Assembly (NCBI RefSeq): GCF_004216715.1
Contig: NZ_SGXG01000001.1
Coordinates: 4,262,501-4,326,500, forward strand
Source of the DNA: Cecembia calidifontis
GTDB lineage: Bacteria; Bacteroidota; Bacteroidia; Cytophagales; Cyclobacteriaceae
DNA: 64,000 nt
Direction of reading: 5' to 3'
Part shown: in pieces, positions 7,085 through 16,962 of the stretch
How the letters are laid out: the number at the start of each line of letters is the position of its first letter
Numbering within the stretch: the first letter of the stretch is position 1
Program-made: the position numbers and the translations under genes
Notes under the pieces: generated by a model
What the model was told of the DNA's origin: nothing
The model's input: the letters and a program-made list of their open reading frames with translations, nothing else
Databases searched by the model: none

Positions 7085-8386
7085 ATGAAAACGAGAAATA
7101 AAATAATTCAATCCTTGCTTGTTGCCATTCTAATATTGGCATCTGGCGTAGTGTATGCCCAGCAACCGGCCTTGCAGTATTTCAGGCCAAACGATAAAAA
7201 CGGCCTGAATGTATTCGAGCCCTCAAAAGAGGATACAGTTATCTTTGATGGCCTCAAAGTAAGAGTAGGCGGTGATTTCGCCATGCAATTTCAAGGTATT
7301 AGGCAAAGCAATACGGCAGGTAACCTGACCAAACTGGGATCAGACTTCAATTTGCCGTCTGCCAACCTCAACCTGGACGTCCAGGTATTGGACGGAGTTC
7401 GGATGCACCTCAGGACCTATCTTTCTTCCAGAGCACACAACGAAGCATGGATTAAGGGCGGATACATGAGAGTGGATAATCTTGACTTTGTTAAACCCGG
7501 GTTTCTGGACGGAGTGATGAAATATGCAAGCATCACCATAGGGTTAGATGAGTTCAACTATGGAGACGCACATTTCAGGAGAACGGACAATGCGAGAGGT
7601 ATTTTCAACCCTTTTGTAGGAAATTATCTTATGGATGCATTCTCCACCGAGGCATTCGGAGAGCTTACAGTTCAAAAGAATGGTTTATTGGCAGTGGTTG
7701 GGTTGACAAACGGCAAGCTCAATCAAAATGTAACTGTGAACGACAATACAGATAATAAGCCTTCTTTCTTCGGTAAGTTGGGGTACGATAAACAACTGAG
7801 CGAGGATTTGAGGGTACGATTGACCGGATCCTGGTACATCAATAAAGGTACCTCAACTGGCACATATCTCTATGGTGGAGACCGAGGAGGCTCTAGGTAT
7901 TACAATGTGCTTTTTACAGTACCGGATGTGGATGGCAATACCGAAGGTGGCCCTCGTGATGGTCAGTTCAATGCCAGGTTCACAAAACTCACAGCCTTGC
8001 AGATTAACCCATTCATCAAGTACAAAGGCTTGGAGTTCTTTGGTATTTATGAGCTGGCTGATGGAAGCAATGAATTCACAACACCTCAAGCTGACACAGA
8101 GGGTGCATTCACACAAATAGCCGCAGAGGTATTGTACCGATTTGGAGCAGATGAACGTTTCTATCTTGGGGGCAGATACAATACAGTGAGTGGCAAGATG
8201 CGTGAAAGTGCATCAGAGAATCTCGATATTAGCAGGGTCAACTTTGGTGGAGGCTGGTATCTTTCAAAGAACGTTTTAACGAAAGTTGAGTACATGAAGC
8301 AGCAGTATGAAGGGAATGCCTGGACAGGGCGTTTTGCCGGGGCTGAGTTCAGTGGAGTCGTGGTTGAAGCGGTGATTAGTTTCTGA
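7085..8386 (+). CDS. Outer-membrane beta-barrel (porin-like) protein
   Basis: A 433-aa protein with a signal peptide (cleavage after VVYAQQ, about residue 26), alternating amphipathic strands throughout, and a terminal Phe (VVVEAVISF), as expected for a BAM substrate. It resembles uncharacterised Bacteroidota porin-like proteins. No known substrate motif is visible. It is the last gene before a strong terminator and probably shares a transcript with adhP and yceI. Uptake or efflux of a small solute is possible but unproven. Confidence 0.7.
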   Translation: MKTRNKIIQSLLVAILILASGVVYAQQPALQYFRPNDKNGLNVFEPSKEDTVIFDGLKVRVGGDFAMQFQGIRQSNTAGNLTKLGSDFNLPSANLNLDVQVLDGVRMHLRTYLSSRAHNEAWIKGGYMRVDNLDFVKPGFLDGVMKYASITIGLDEFNYGDAHFRRTDNARGIFNPFVGNYLMDAFSTEAFGELTVQKNGLLAVVGLTNGKLNQNVTVNDNTDNKPSFFGKLGYDKQLSEDLRVRLTGSWYINKGTSTGTYLYGGDRGGSRYYNVLFTVPDVDGNTEGGPRDGQFNARFTKLTALQINPFIKYKGLEFFGIYELADGSNEFTTPQADTEGAFTQIAAEVLYRFGADERFYLGGRYNTVSGKMRESASENLDISRVNFGGGWYLSKNVLTKVEYMKQQYEGNAWTGRFAGAEFSGVVVEAVISF

Positions 8387-8392
8387 CGGAAC

Positions 8393-8429
8393 TCCCGTGT
8401 GGGTGACTCATCCACACGGGATTCTTTTT
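8393..8429 (+). terminator. Rho-independent terminator after the porin-like gene
   Basis: Perfect 10-bp stem TCCCGTGTGG (8393-8402) / CCACACGGGA (8412-8421), 9-nt loop, then TTCTTTTT. It closes the adhP-yceI-porin unit. Confidence 0.9.
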
Positions 8430-8537
8430 ACTGCTGTGTAAAAGATAATGACTCCAAAAATAAGCATCAGCAAACTATGATTTTCCAATAGAAATAAAGC
8501 ATGAACATCCACATGTTGAATTATTTGAAATGCAAAC

Positions 8538-8589
8538 CGTCATTTTTGACGTTAAAATCGAACATTCTGAACTAAATTCCGTAAATTTG
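8538..8589 (+). promoter_or_regulatory. Possible promoter and operator of the copper cluster
   Basis: TAAATTTG (8582-8589) matches the -7 box 18 nt before the GTG start at 8608. CGTCA-N4-TGACG (8538-8551) lies upstream as a possible operator. No -33 TTG at the standard distance was found, so the call is tentative. Confidence 0.4.
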
Positions 8590-8607
8590 CATTAGACTTT
8601 CTCCAAA

Positions 8608-9042
8608 GTGCAACGTTTTAGAAAAATATCGGCCATCCTGCTTTCCATATTGGTGCTGCTCAGTTCCACGAGCTTCACCTTTGGTATGCATTTTTGCATG
8701 GGGCAGTTGGAGAGCATTGCACTTTTTTCCGGGGCTGAGCCCTGCGAAATGGCCACACAGAAATCACCTTGTGCCACGGATAAGCATGATCCAGATTGCG
8801 AACATCAGCAGGTCACTAAAAAGGGTTGTTGCGAAGACCAGACTGTAGTAATGGAAGGACATGAAGACCTTACCCAAGTGTCCAAAGTGGCGGTTCCTGA
8901 CTTTCAAATGATCGCAGTGCTCTACGCTGTGGTATCGTTTCTTTTCAGAGCCCCTGCAGTTGATTATTATTCGTTTAACGACTATTCCCCCCCATTGATT
9001 GAGCGTGACATTATTGTACTCGTTCAGTCCTTCCTTATTTGA
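8608..9042 (+). CDS. HYC_CC_PP family protein, second copy
   Basis: A 144-aa protein starting with GTG. The signal peptide (residues 7-26) leads into HFCMGQLES, a Cys-rich middle (AEPCEMATQKSPC, DPDCEHQ, GCCEDQ) and SPPLIERD with a hydrophobic C-terminus. These are the landmarks of the HYC_CC_PP family linked to metal-resistance loci. It is the first gene of the copper/silver cluster, ahead of the CusA homologue. It shares only those landmarks with the copy at 4078. A role in handling Cu(I) at the membrane is inferred from position. Confidence 0.75.
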   Translation: MQRFRKISAILLSILVLLSSTSFTFGMHFCMGQLESIALFSGAEPCEMATQKSPCATDKHDPDCEHQQVTKKGCCEDQTVVMEGHEDLTQVSKVAVPDFQMIAVLYAVVSFLFRAPAVDYYSFNDYSPPLIERDIIVLVQSFLI

Positions 9043-9161
9043 TTTTTGATGACCTGAACTTCCGGTAATGCGTTTATCGGTTCGGTTCAACTATGCTTCA
9101 TGGATTGTTGGATTTACTCCATCAGACCATCAAATCATTGTATTCATCACAAAATCAAAAT

Positions 9162-12100
9162 ATGCTCAATTCCATCATCAAATTCTTTCTCGAGAATAAG
9201 CTCGTTACTGTTCTCGTATTGCTACTCATTGTAGCCTGGGGCATTGTTACAGCCCCGTTCAACTGGGAGGTGGGCTTCCTCCCTCGTGATCCCGTACCCG
9301 TGGATGCTATCCCGGATATTGGGGAAAACCAGCAAATCGTTTTCACCGAATGGATGGGGCGGTCTCCGCAGGATGTGGAAGACCAGATCACCTATCCGCT
9401 CACCACGGCTTTGCTGGGCCTTCCCGGTGTAAAAAGTGTGCGGAGTAGTTCTGCCTTCGGCTTTTCCAGCATCTATATTATTTTTAATGAAGACATTGAG
9501 TTCTACTGGAGCCGGTCACGGGTGCTGGAAAAACTCAACTCTTTACCGGCAGGTTTGCTTCCACCGGATGTGCAGCCAAAACTTGGCCCTGATGCTACCG
9601 CCCTGGGGCAGGTGTATTGGTACACGCTGGAAGGCCGGGATAAAGACGGAAACCCTACCGGAGGTTGGGATCTCCACGAACTGCGCACCATCCAGGACTA
9701 TTACATACGCTACGCCCTCACTGCAGTGGAAGGGGTGGCAGAGGTGGCTTCTGTAGGTGGATATGTAAAAGAATACCAGGTGGATGTTGACCCTGCCGCA
9801 CTGAAAGCGCATGGGGTTAGCCTCATGGATGTGATGCAGGCCGTAAGAAACAGCAATATCGATGTGGGAGCCAACACCATTGAAGTAAACCGGGTGGATT
9901 ATTTCGTAAGAGGCCTGGGTTATGTAGAAGAGCTGGCTGATCTGGACAAGGCTGTAGTAAAAGTAACGGACAATGTCCCGATCCGGGTAAAAGATGTTGC
10001 CAAGGTAAACATTGGCCCCCAACCAAGAAACATGAGCGGCATCCTGGACAAATCAGGAGCCGAAGCAGTGGGCGGTGTGGTCATTGCCCGCTACGGTGAT
10101 AATCCGCTGAAAATCATCAATGCAGTAAAAGAAGAAATCAACACCATAGCCGATGGCCTTCCGTCCAAAACACTGGAAGACGGCACAGTATCCAAAGTGA
10201 CCATCGTCCCCTTCTATGACCGCACCGGCCTGATCTATGAGACCCTCGGCACATTGTATGAAGCCATCAGCCTGCAGATCCTGATTACTATCATAGTCAT
10301 CATCGTGATGGTGTACAACCTGCGGGCTTCCATTCTGATATCCGCCCTGCTGCCCTTGGCTGTGCTCATGTGCTTTATCTTTATGAAGTACTTCGGAGTG
10401 GATGCCAACATCGTAGCGCTTTCGGGTATCGCTATTGCCATCGGCACCATGGTCGATCTGGGGATTATCCTGAATGAAAACATTCTCCGGCACCTGGAAA
10501 TTGCCCCCGAAGGCCAGTCAAAATTAAAAACCGTTTATGAAGCCACTACCGAAGTAGCTACAGCCATTATCACGGCTGTTAGTACTACCATCGTCAGTTT
10601 CCTGCCGGTATTTACACTACAAGCTGCCGAAGGCAAACTTTTCGGGCCATTGGCCTACACCAAAACTTTTGCCCTGGTGTCTGCCGTGATTTTTACCCTT
10701 GTCATCATGCCGGCTTTTTCGCATTGGATATTTTCCATGAAAAAGGCAAAAGGCAAAACGGGACTGTACCTGAACTATCTTTTGCTAATTGCCGGGCCCG
10801 TAATTGCCTTTACCGTATGGTCATGGGCAGGCTGGGTGCTTTTTGGCTTTGGCGTCATCAATTTGCTACTGCATTACTTTCCTGACAGGCTGGGTCGCTA
10901 CCAAGACCTGATGCGGGTAGGCATCACTGTAGTTGCGGTTGCCTGGCTACTGGCCACCGAATGGGTACCGCTGGGTGTGTCCAACAGCTTGCTGGTCAAC
11001 TTCCTGTTCATTGCAGTCATATTGGGTTTAGTACTGGGGACATTTGCCTTGTTTTTACGCCTCTATCCTAAAATACTCATGTGGTGTCTGGATCATAAAG
11101 GGCTTTTCCTTATAACCCCTGTAATTATTATTTTAATTGGTGCCAATGTGTGGCTGGGCTTTGATCGGGTATTTGGCATTATACCCAAGGCTACCGAAAA
11201 GCTGGGATGGAACCTGAGGGAAACTTCCGGATGGACGGCAGCATCAGAGGTTTTCCCCGGTTTGGGGGAAGAATTCATGCCTTCGCTCAATGAAGGTTCA
11301 TTCTTGTTGATGCCTACATCCATGCCACACTCCGGCATTGAAGTGAACCGGGAAGTATTACAAAAACTGGACATGATGGTCACCGCCATTCCTGAGGTGG
11401 AAATGGTGGTGGGTAAGGCAGGCAGGGCAGAAACGGCTATCGATCCTGCACCCATTTCGATGTTCGAAAACACCATTAACTACAAAAGCGAATACGTATC
11501 CGATATCAATGGAAACAAGCTGCGGTTTAAAGTAAATGATAATGGTCACTTTGAACTGAAAGATGGAACCACCTATGACCCAGAGACCATGTCCCCTGAA
11601 CAAATTGACGTCAAGCAACTCATTGAAGACCGCAGTGGCGAGTATTTCCGCCAATGGAGGAACCATATTAAAACGCCTGATGATATCTGGGATGAAATTG
11701 TTTCTGTGGTCAATATTCCGGGTGTCACATCCTCTCCCAAACTTCAACCGATCGAAACCCGGCTGGTAATGCTCCAAACGGGTATGCGGGCGCCCATGGG
11801 GATCAAGGTTTATGGGCCCGACCTGAAAACCATCGAAGAATTCGGCTTACAGTTGGAAAAATACCTCAAAGAAGTTCCTTCAGTAAAGAAAGAGGCCGTT
11901 TTTGCTGACCGCATTGTAGGAAAACCCTATCTCGAAATTGACATTGACCGGGATCAGATTACCCGCTACGGGCTCAACATCCGGGATGTACAGGACTACA
12001 TAGAAACGGCCATTGGTGGTATGAAACTTAGTACTACTGTAGAGGGCAGGGAGCGATTCCCCATACGGGTGCGCTATGCCCGTGAGTTCAGGGATGACCC

Positions 12101-12986
12101 TTCGGCTATAGAATCCATGCAAGTGCCTACGCCACTGGGCAATTATATCCCACTTGGGCAGCTTGCAGACATCACCTACCGGCCTGGGCCCGAAATGATC
12201 AGGGGGGAAAACAGTTTTTTGGTGGGGTATGTGCTCTTGGACAGGCTCCCGGAATTTGCGGAGGTAACGGTAGTGGAAGATGCGCAACGCCACCTTCGGG
12301 AAAAAATTGACTCGGGTGAACTCATCGTACCGGCAGGCGTTCGCTACGAATTCTCAGGAAGCTACGAAAACCAGGTAAGGGCCGAAAAGCGATTGGCCAT
12401 AGTTGTTCCGCTTTGCTTGATGACCATCTTCCTGATACTGTACTTCCAGTTCAGGGCCGTTTCCACCACCTTGTTTGTGTTCTCAGGCATTACCATGGCT
12501 TTTGCGGGTGGCTTTATTATGATCTGGCTTTACGGTCAGGACTGGTTCATGAATTTTTCGGTCTTCGACACCAACATGCGGGAGCTTTTCCAAATGAAGG
12601 TGTATAACCTGAGTGTGGCCGTTTGGGTCGGGTTTATTGCCTTGTTCGGGATTGCCACAGATGATGGCGTTGTAGTGGCCACCTATTTGAAGCAAAGCTT
12701 CGAAAAACGGGAACCGGAAAGCGTGAAAGAGGTGCGTAAAGCAGTTTTGGAGGCCGGACAAAAGCGGGTATTGCCAGCCATGATGACCACAGCCACCACC
12801 TTGTTAGCACTTTTGCCGGTGCTTACTTCATCAGGCCGGGGTTCGGATATCATGATCCCAATGGCCATTCCCTCATTCGGGGGTATGATCATCGAGATCA
12901 TTACAGTACTGCTGGTGCCAGTCCTATACTGCTGGTGGGCAGAGCGCAAGTTAAGACGCAATCCCGAAGTATTTACTGAATCATAA
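9162..12986 (+). CDS. cusA: CusA/CzcA-type heavy-metal efflux RND permease
   Basis: A 1274-aa inner-membrane proton antiporter exporting monovalent copper or silver through the tripartite pump with the next two genes. The N-terminus MLNSIIKFFLENK leads into TM1; the in-frame start at 9093 adds an unlikely 23 residues. HME-RND hallmarks are DIGENQQIVFTEW, AIGTMVDLGIILNEN in TM4, and PSLNEGSFLLMPTSMP. MLQTGMRAPMGIKV carries the periplasmic methionines typical of Cu/Ag pumps rather than Zn/Co pumps. It is longer than E. coli CusA (about 1050 aa): about four extra hydrophobic segments lie between the two halves (near residues 550-670), and a charged periplasmic insert follows near 790-860. The next gene is 10 nt away. 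Confidence 0.9.
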   Translation: MLNSIIKFFLENKLVTVLVLLLIVAWGIVTAPFNWEVGFLPRDPVPVDAIPDIGENQQIVFTEWMGRSPQDVEDQITYPLTTALLGLPGVKSVRSSSAFGFSSIYIIFNEDIEFYWSRSRVLEKLNSLPAGLLPPDVQPKLGPDATALGQVYWYTLEGRDKDGNPTGGWDLHELRTIQDYYIRYALTAVEGVAEVASVGGYVKEYQVDVDPAALKAHGVSLMDVMQAVRNSNIDVGANTIEVNRVDYFVRGLGYVEELADLDKAVVKVTDNVPIRVKDVAKVNIGPQPRNMSGILDKSGAEAVGGVVIARYGDNPLKIINAVKEEINTIADGLPSKTLEDGTVSKVTIVPFYDRTGLIYETLGTLYEAISLQILITIIVIIVMVYNLRASILISALLPLAVLMCFIFMKYFGVDANIVALSGIAIAIGTMVDLGIILNENILRHLEIAPEGQSKLKTVYEATTEVATAIITAVSTTIVSFLPVFTLQAAEGKLFGPLAYTKTFALVSAVIFTLVIMPAFSHWIFSMKKAKGKTGLYLNYLLLIAGPVIAFTVWSWAGWVLFGFGVINLLLHYFPDRLGRYQDLMRVGITVVAVAWLLATEWVPLGVSNSLLVNFLFIAVILGLVLGTFALFLRLYPKILMWCLDHKGLFLITPVIIILIGANVWLGFDRVFGIIPKATEKLGWNLRETSGWTAASEVFPGLGEEFMPSLNEGSFLLMPTSMPHSGIEVNREVLQKLDMMVTAIPEVEMVVGKAGRAETAIDPAPISMFENTINYKSEYVSDINGNKLRFKVNDNGHFELKDGTTYDPETMSPEQIDVKQLIEDRSGEYFRQWRNHIKTPDDIWDEIVSVVNIPGVTSSPKLQPIETRLVMLQTGMRAPMGIKVYGPDLKTIEEFGLQLEKYLKEVPSVKKEAVFADRIVGKPYLEIDIDRDQITRYGLNIRDVQDYIETAIGGMKLSTTVEGRERFPIRVRYAREFRDDPSAIESMQVPTPLGNYIPLGQLADITYRPGPEMIRGENSFLVGYVLLDRLPEFAEVTVVEDAQRHLREKIDSGELIVPAGVRYEFSGSYENQVRAEKRLAIVVPLCLMTIFLILYFQFRAVSTTLFVFSGITMAFAGGFIMIWLYGQDWFMNFSVFDTNMRELFQMKVYNLSVAVWVGFIALFGIATDDGVVVATYLKQSFEKREPESVKEVRKAVLEAGQKRVLPAMMTTATTLLALLPVLTSSGRGSDIMIPMAIPSFGGMIIEIITVLLVPVLYCWWAERKLRRNPEVFTES

Positions 12987-12996
12987 ATAGAGGAAG

Positions 12997-14421
12997 ATGA
13001 AAAAAATAGCAATCATATTCCTGTTGTTTTTAGGAGTTCAGTCCACAAGCTTTTCACAAAGCCTGGATGAATACCTGAAAGTAGCAGCAGAAAACAACCC
13101 GGAGTTAAAAGCCTACTTCAATGAATATCTGGCCTCTTTGGAAAAAGTACCTCAGGTGGGAGCACTTCCTGATCCTGAACTGACCATGGGTTTCTTCTTT
13201 CAACCAATGGAGCGGTTCATGGGCAACCAGCAAGCCGACATCCAGTTGATGCAGATGTTTCCCTGGTTCGGCATGCTGAAAACCCAAAAGGATGAAGCAA
13301 GCAAAATGGCACTGGCGCAGTACGAAGTGTTTCAGGATGCCAAATACCGCTTGTTTTATCAGGTAAAAAACACCTGGTATCAACTGTATCGGCTAGAAGA
13401 GGAAATCCGCATTACGGAGGAAAACCTTGAGATTCTTAAACAGTATGAGCGGCTGGCGCTCATTCGTTTTCAGAGTGCAGATATAGGAACCGGTTCCGGC
13501 CCTAGCAATATGCAGCAAGCTACAAGCATGAACAGCGGTTCCTCCACCTCATCAGCATCGTCAATGGGTGGAATGAGCGGTGGAATGACCAGTGGCACTT
13601 CCGGTAAAAGCAGTTCAAAAGGTGGTTCTTCAATGGGTACTTCCTCATCAATGAACGGGGGCGGGTCAGGCATGAGTGATGTGCTCAGGGTAAGGATTCA
13701 GATCAAGGAACTGGAAAACACACTTGCCTTGCTTGAAGACTCCCGACTGCCCATTAAAGCCGAATTCAATCAGTTGCTTAACCGGGATATCAATGAAGTG
13801 GTAAGCATAGCCGATTCATTGAGCGGATCAGTAGTCTCTTGGGAGCGCCAGGCTTTGCTGGACAGCATTACGCAGAACAATCCCATGCTGAAAATGCTGG
13901 ATGCTGAAGCAGAGGCCTACGAGGCACAGAAGAAAATGGCAAAACTGGAAGGCAGGCCTATGTTGGGGGCAGGCGTCAACTATATGCCCTTTAGTCCAAG
14001 GACAGAAAATGGAATGCCGATGGGCGGCAATGACATGGTGATGCCCATGTTGAGGCTGACTATACCCATCTATCGGAAAAAGTACAATGCTTTACAGAAA
14101 GAGGCGGAATTGAAACAATTGGCCGTTCAGCAGCGCAGGGAAAACACCGTCAATCAGTTGACCACCCGATGGTCAACCGCCTTGCGGGATTTGGACGATG
14201 CAACCAGAAGGACAAAGCTGTACCGGGAGCAAACCGACCTGGCCAGGCAAACTCTGAACCTGCTGATGACCAGCTACGCTACTGACGGACGGGATTTCGA
14301 GGAAGTGCTGCGGGTACAACAGCAATTGCTCGATTATCAACTCAAGCTGATCACTTCAATAGTAGATCAGCACGTCACCATTGCCATGCTGGAAAACCTG
14401 GCAGCAACAGAACTGAATTAA
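12997..14421 (+). CDS. cusC: TolC/CusC-like outer-membrane factor with Met-rich insert
   Basis: A 474-aa protein forming the outer-membrane channel of the copper pump. The signal peptide ends near SFSQ (residue 21). Two coiled-coil repeats follow, as in TolC. Residues about 164-227 are a low-complexity insert of Ser, Gly and Thr with eight methionines, several in MGGMSGGM-like spacing. Such methionines could bind Cu(I) or Ag(I) at the periplasmic entrance. It lies 10 nt after cusA and 21 nt before cusB. Early conserved segments (PDPELTMGFF, MQMFPWFG) match CusC-like members that pair with HME-RND pumps in Bacteroidota. Confidence 0.88.
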   Translation: MKKIAIIFLLFLGVQSTSFSQSLDEYLKVAAENNPELKAYFNEYLASLEKVPQVGALPDPELTMGFFFQPMERFMGNQQADIQLMQMFPWFGMLKTQKDEASKMALAQYEVFQDAKYRLFYQVKNTWYQLYRLEEEIRITEENLEILKQYERLALIRFQSADIGTGSGPSNMQQATSMNSGSSTSSASSMGGMSGGMTSGTSGKSSSKGGSSMGTSSSMNGGGSGMSDVLRVRIQIKELENTLALLEDSRLPIKAEFNQLLNRDINEVVSIADSLSGSVVSWERQALLDSITQNNPMLKMLDAEAEAYEAQKKMAKLEGRPMLGAGVNYMPFSPRTENGMPMGGNDMVMPMLRLTIPIYRKKYNALQKEAELKQLAVQQRRENTVNQLTTRWSTALRDLDDATRRTKLYREQTDLARQTLNLLMTSYATDGRDFEEVLRVQQQLLDYQLKLITSIVDQHVTIAMLENLAATELN

Positions 14422-14442
14422 TTGATCTAAAAAGTTAAAACG

Positions 14443-16224
14443 ATGAAAGAAATATTTAAAAATAAAAAACTCCTACTGATCGTGCTCGTAGCGCTGACAT
14501 TGGGAGGCGTACTCGGCTGGATGGTAAAACCATCTTCAGGTCATCAGGAGACGGAAGCAGCCGTGCATAACCATGATGAAGGTAATGAGGTTTGGACCTG
14601 TTCCATGCACCCTCAGATCAGGCAATCCGAACCCGGTCAGTGCCCGATCTGCGGAATGGATTTAATACCTGCTGCTACCAGACGGTCATCAGCCAGTTCG
14701 AATCCATTGGTTCATGAAATGACACCCGAGGCGGTGGCCATGGCCAATATCCATACCTCCAGGGTTACAGGAGTGTCACCTGAAGGTGAGCTTTTCCTTA
14801 CCGGTAAAGTGAAGGCCGATGAACGCCAGTTGGCTTCCGTTACGGCCAAATTTCCCGGGCGAATAGAGCAGCTCTTTGTAAACTTTACCGGGCAGGTGGT
14901 ACGAACCGGGGAGCGATTGGCCACCATTTATTCGCCTGAGTTGGTTACAGCCCAAAAGGAATTATTGGAAGCTGCCTCTACTAAAGAGACCTACCCAGAA
15001 CTTTACACTGCCGCACGTGAGAAGCTCAGGCTTTGGAAACTCAACGAAAACCAAATCGATGAAATAGAAAAAACAGGAAAAGTAAGGGATCAATTTGATG
15101 TTCTCGCAGACAAAGGAGGTATAGTGACCCAGCGAAACATTGCCGTGGGCGACTATGTGGGTACCGGATCAGTATTGTTTGATGTGGTCGATCTGAGCCG
15201 AGTCTGGATCATGATCGATGCGTACGAATCCGATCTGCCATTTGTAAAAATTGGTGATGAAGTAAGCTTTACGGCTGCCGGGATCCCCGGACAAACATTC
15301 ACAGCAAAGGTCACTTACATAGACCCGGTGATTAATCCAAATACACGGGCGGCTTCTGTTCGTGCAGAAGCTAATAACAGAAGTGGGGAACTACGGCCTG
15401 AGATGTTTGTCAATGCACAGGTTAAAACCACACTTCGACAAGGACAATCATCCCTGGCCATACCCCGTACCGCTTTGCTCTGGTCGGGCAAACGCTCCAT
15501 TGTATATGTCAAGGTACCCGACACAGAATTCCCTACCTACGAAATGCGTGAAATCACCATTGGCCCACGTATGGGCGAAATGTGGCTGGTGGAAGCCGGA
15601 CTGGAAGCGGGTGAAGAGATAGTGACCAATGGAGTATTTTCCATTGATGCTGCCGCACAGCTTTCAGGGAACTACAGCATGCTCATGCGACCAAAAACCA
15701 AAACTATGGAAGTTCCCCAGTCTTTCCGTCAACAAATCACAGCCTTGGCTGATGCATACTTCAAAATCAAAGATGGCTTGGTGGCGGATGATACAAAGGC
15801 TACAAAATCCGCCCTGAGCCAATTGGACTTAGCCTTGGGCAAGGTAAGTATGGACGGGCTGAAGGGCAAGACCCATGATCATTGGATGGCGCTGAAGCAG
15901 CAGCTGGCTGAGGCAGCCAAAATGATGCAGGGTGAAGAAACCCTTGTCGGCCTAAGGCAGCATTTCTCAATGCTCTCTGAAAACATGCTGGAAGTCACCG
16001 AATCCTTCGGACTGGAAAAAGACAAAGTGTTCAAAGATTTCTGCCCGATGGCTTTTGACAACCAAGGCGCATTTTGGCTCAGTGAAACGGAAGAGATTCT
16101 CAACCCCTATTTCGGTGAGGCCATGCTCTCCTGTGGTGAGGTAAAAAAGACTTATCTCAAAGGCCAAAAAGTCTTTGAGGAAGGAGAGCCAGCCAAGCAA
16201 GTAGCTGGTGGGCATAATCACTAA
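14443..16224 (+). CDS. cusB: CusB-type periplasmic adaptor with heavy-metal and DUF3347 domains
   Basis: A 593-aa membrane-fusion protein joining the CusA and TolC homologues. An N-terminal anchor (8-27) is followed by a heavy-metal-binding domain (about 45-72) with CSMHPQIRQSEPGQCPICGMD. The adaptor core has lipoyl/barrel parts (about 90-410), for example KFPGRIEQLFVNFTGQVV and AIPRTALLW. The C-terminal DUF3347 domain (about 425-575) holds FCPMAFDNQGAFWLS and a final Cys (LSCGEV). The same DUF3347 architecture stands alone in the gene at 16373. The fused metal domains suggest that the adaptor collects Cu(I) for the pump. Confidence 0.9.
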   Translation: MKEIFKNKKLLLIVLVALTLGGVLGWMVKPSSGHQETEAAVHNHDEGNEVWTCSMHPQIRQSEPGQCPICGMDLIPAATRRSSASSNPLVHEMTPEAVAMANIHTSRVTGVSPEGELFLTGKVKADERQLASVTAKFPGRIEQLFVNFTGQVVRTGERLATIYSPELVTAQKELLEAASTKETYPELYTAAREKLRLWKLNENQIDEIEKTGKVRDQFDVLADKGGIVTQRNIAVGDYVGTGSVLFDVVDLSRVWIMIDAYESDLPFVKIGDEVSFTAAGIPGQTFTAKVTYIDPVINPNTRAASVRAEANNRSGELRPEMFVNAQVKTTLRQGQSSLAIPRTALLWSGKRSIVYVKVPDTEFPTYEMREITIGPRMGEMWLVEAGLEAGEEIVTNGVFSIDAAAQLSGNYSMLMRPKTKTMEVPQSFRQQITALADAYFKIKDGLVADDTKATKSALSQLDLALGKVSMDGLKGKTHDHWMALKQQLAEAAKMMQGEETLVGLRQHFSMLSENMLEVTESFGLEKDKVFKDFCPMAFDNQGAFWLSETEEILNPYFGEAMLSCGEVKKTYLKGQKVFEEGEPAKQVAGGHNH

Positions 16225-16228
16225 AGCA

Positions 16229-16360
16229 ATGAAATCTTGCTGCAAAACAGGAGATGAATCATCTCTATCTAAAATAAAAAAATGGGGCAGCCGGATTACT
16301 TGGGGAATAGTCATTCTTCTGGTCACTGGTTTAGCCCTGATTCAAGTATTTAACCTTTAA
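16229..16360 (+). CDS. 43-aa single-pass membrane protein with N-terminal CC
   Basis: A small ORF that begins MKSCCKTGDESS, followed by a lysine-rich turn and one hydrophobic helix (about residues 24-40) ending in QVFNL. It starts 5 nt after the cusB stop and ends 12 nt before the DUF3347 gene, which argues that it is real and co-translated. The vicinal cysteines at the cytoplasmic end suggest metal binding or a role as a small pump subunit. No family is recognised. Confidence 0.6.
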   Translation: MKSCCKTGDESSLSKIKKWGSRITWGIVILLVTGLALIQVFNL

Positions 16361-16372
16361 ACAAATAGAAAA

Positions 16373-16885
16373 ATGAAAAAAACAATGATCATGCTATGCC
16401 TGGCTTTAGTAAGCTGGGGAGCAACCGCACAACATGACCATGCAGCGCATGGAGCACAAACGAGCAGTCAAAAGATGGAACCAATGTTCAAAGACAAGGC
16501 ACTGGGTTCTTCCTACACACACTACATCACTTTGAAGAATGCTTTGGTGGCGTCTGATTTTCAGAAAGCAAAATCTGCTTCTGAATCTTTGGTGAAAGCC
16601 CTTCACAATGTAAAGGGCAGTGATAAAGTCCATGCAGAGGCGGCCAAAGTGGCGCAGGCAGGTTCACTGGAAAACCAGCGAAAGGCTTTTACCGCCTTAA
16701 GCAATGAGATGGCCACTTTGGTGAAGGGCGCTGATATCAGCATGGGAGAACTCTACCTGGAATACTGCCCAATGGCCAATGGCAACACAGGAGGCTATTG
16801 GCTCTCCAACGAAAAGGAGATCCGCAACCCTTACTTCGGTGACAAGATGCTGAAGTGCGGAAGCGTAAAAGAGACAATTAACTGA
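16373..16885 (+). CDS. DUF3347 periplasmic protein
   Basis: A 170-aa protein with a signal peptide ending at GATAQ (residue 19), an initial His/Met stretch (HDHAAHG), and then the four-helix DUF3347 domain (about 40-165). The conserved YCPMANGNTGGYWLS near residue 130 and the terminal LKCGSV supply Cys, Met and His ligands. It is a stand-alone copy of the C-terminal domain of the preceding adaptor. Probably a soluble copper carrier feeding the pump; the function of DUF3347 is not established. Confidence 0.85.
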   Translation: MKKTMIMLCLALVSWGATAQHDHAAHGAQTSSQKMEPMFKDKALGSSYTHYITLKNALVASDFQKAKSASESLVKALHNVKGSDKVHAEAAKVAQAGSLENQRKAFTALSNEMATLVKGADISMGELYLEYCPMANGNTGGYWLSNEKEIRNPYFGDKMLKCGSVKETIN

Positions 16886-16962
16886 CACAAGTCCTGGCAT
16901 AAGGGATTGGGTTCACGATAAGCTGAGCCCAATCCTGACACCAGGCACAAACACAATGAGAA

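Noticed and set aside
9093..9161. Upstream start for cusA
   Set aside because: The added residues precede a canonical RND N-terminus (MLNSIIKFF) and have no counterpart in the family.
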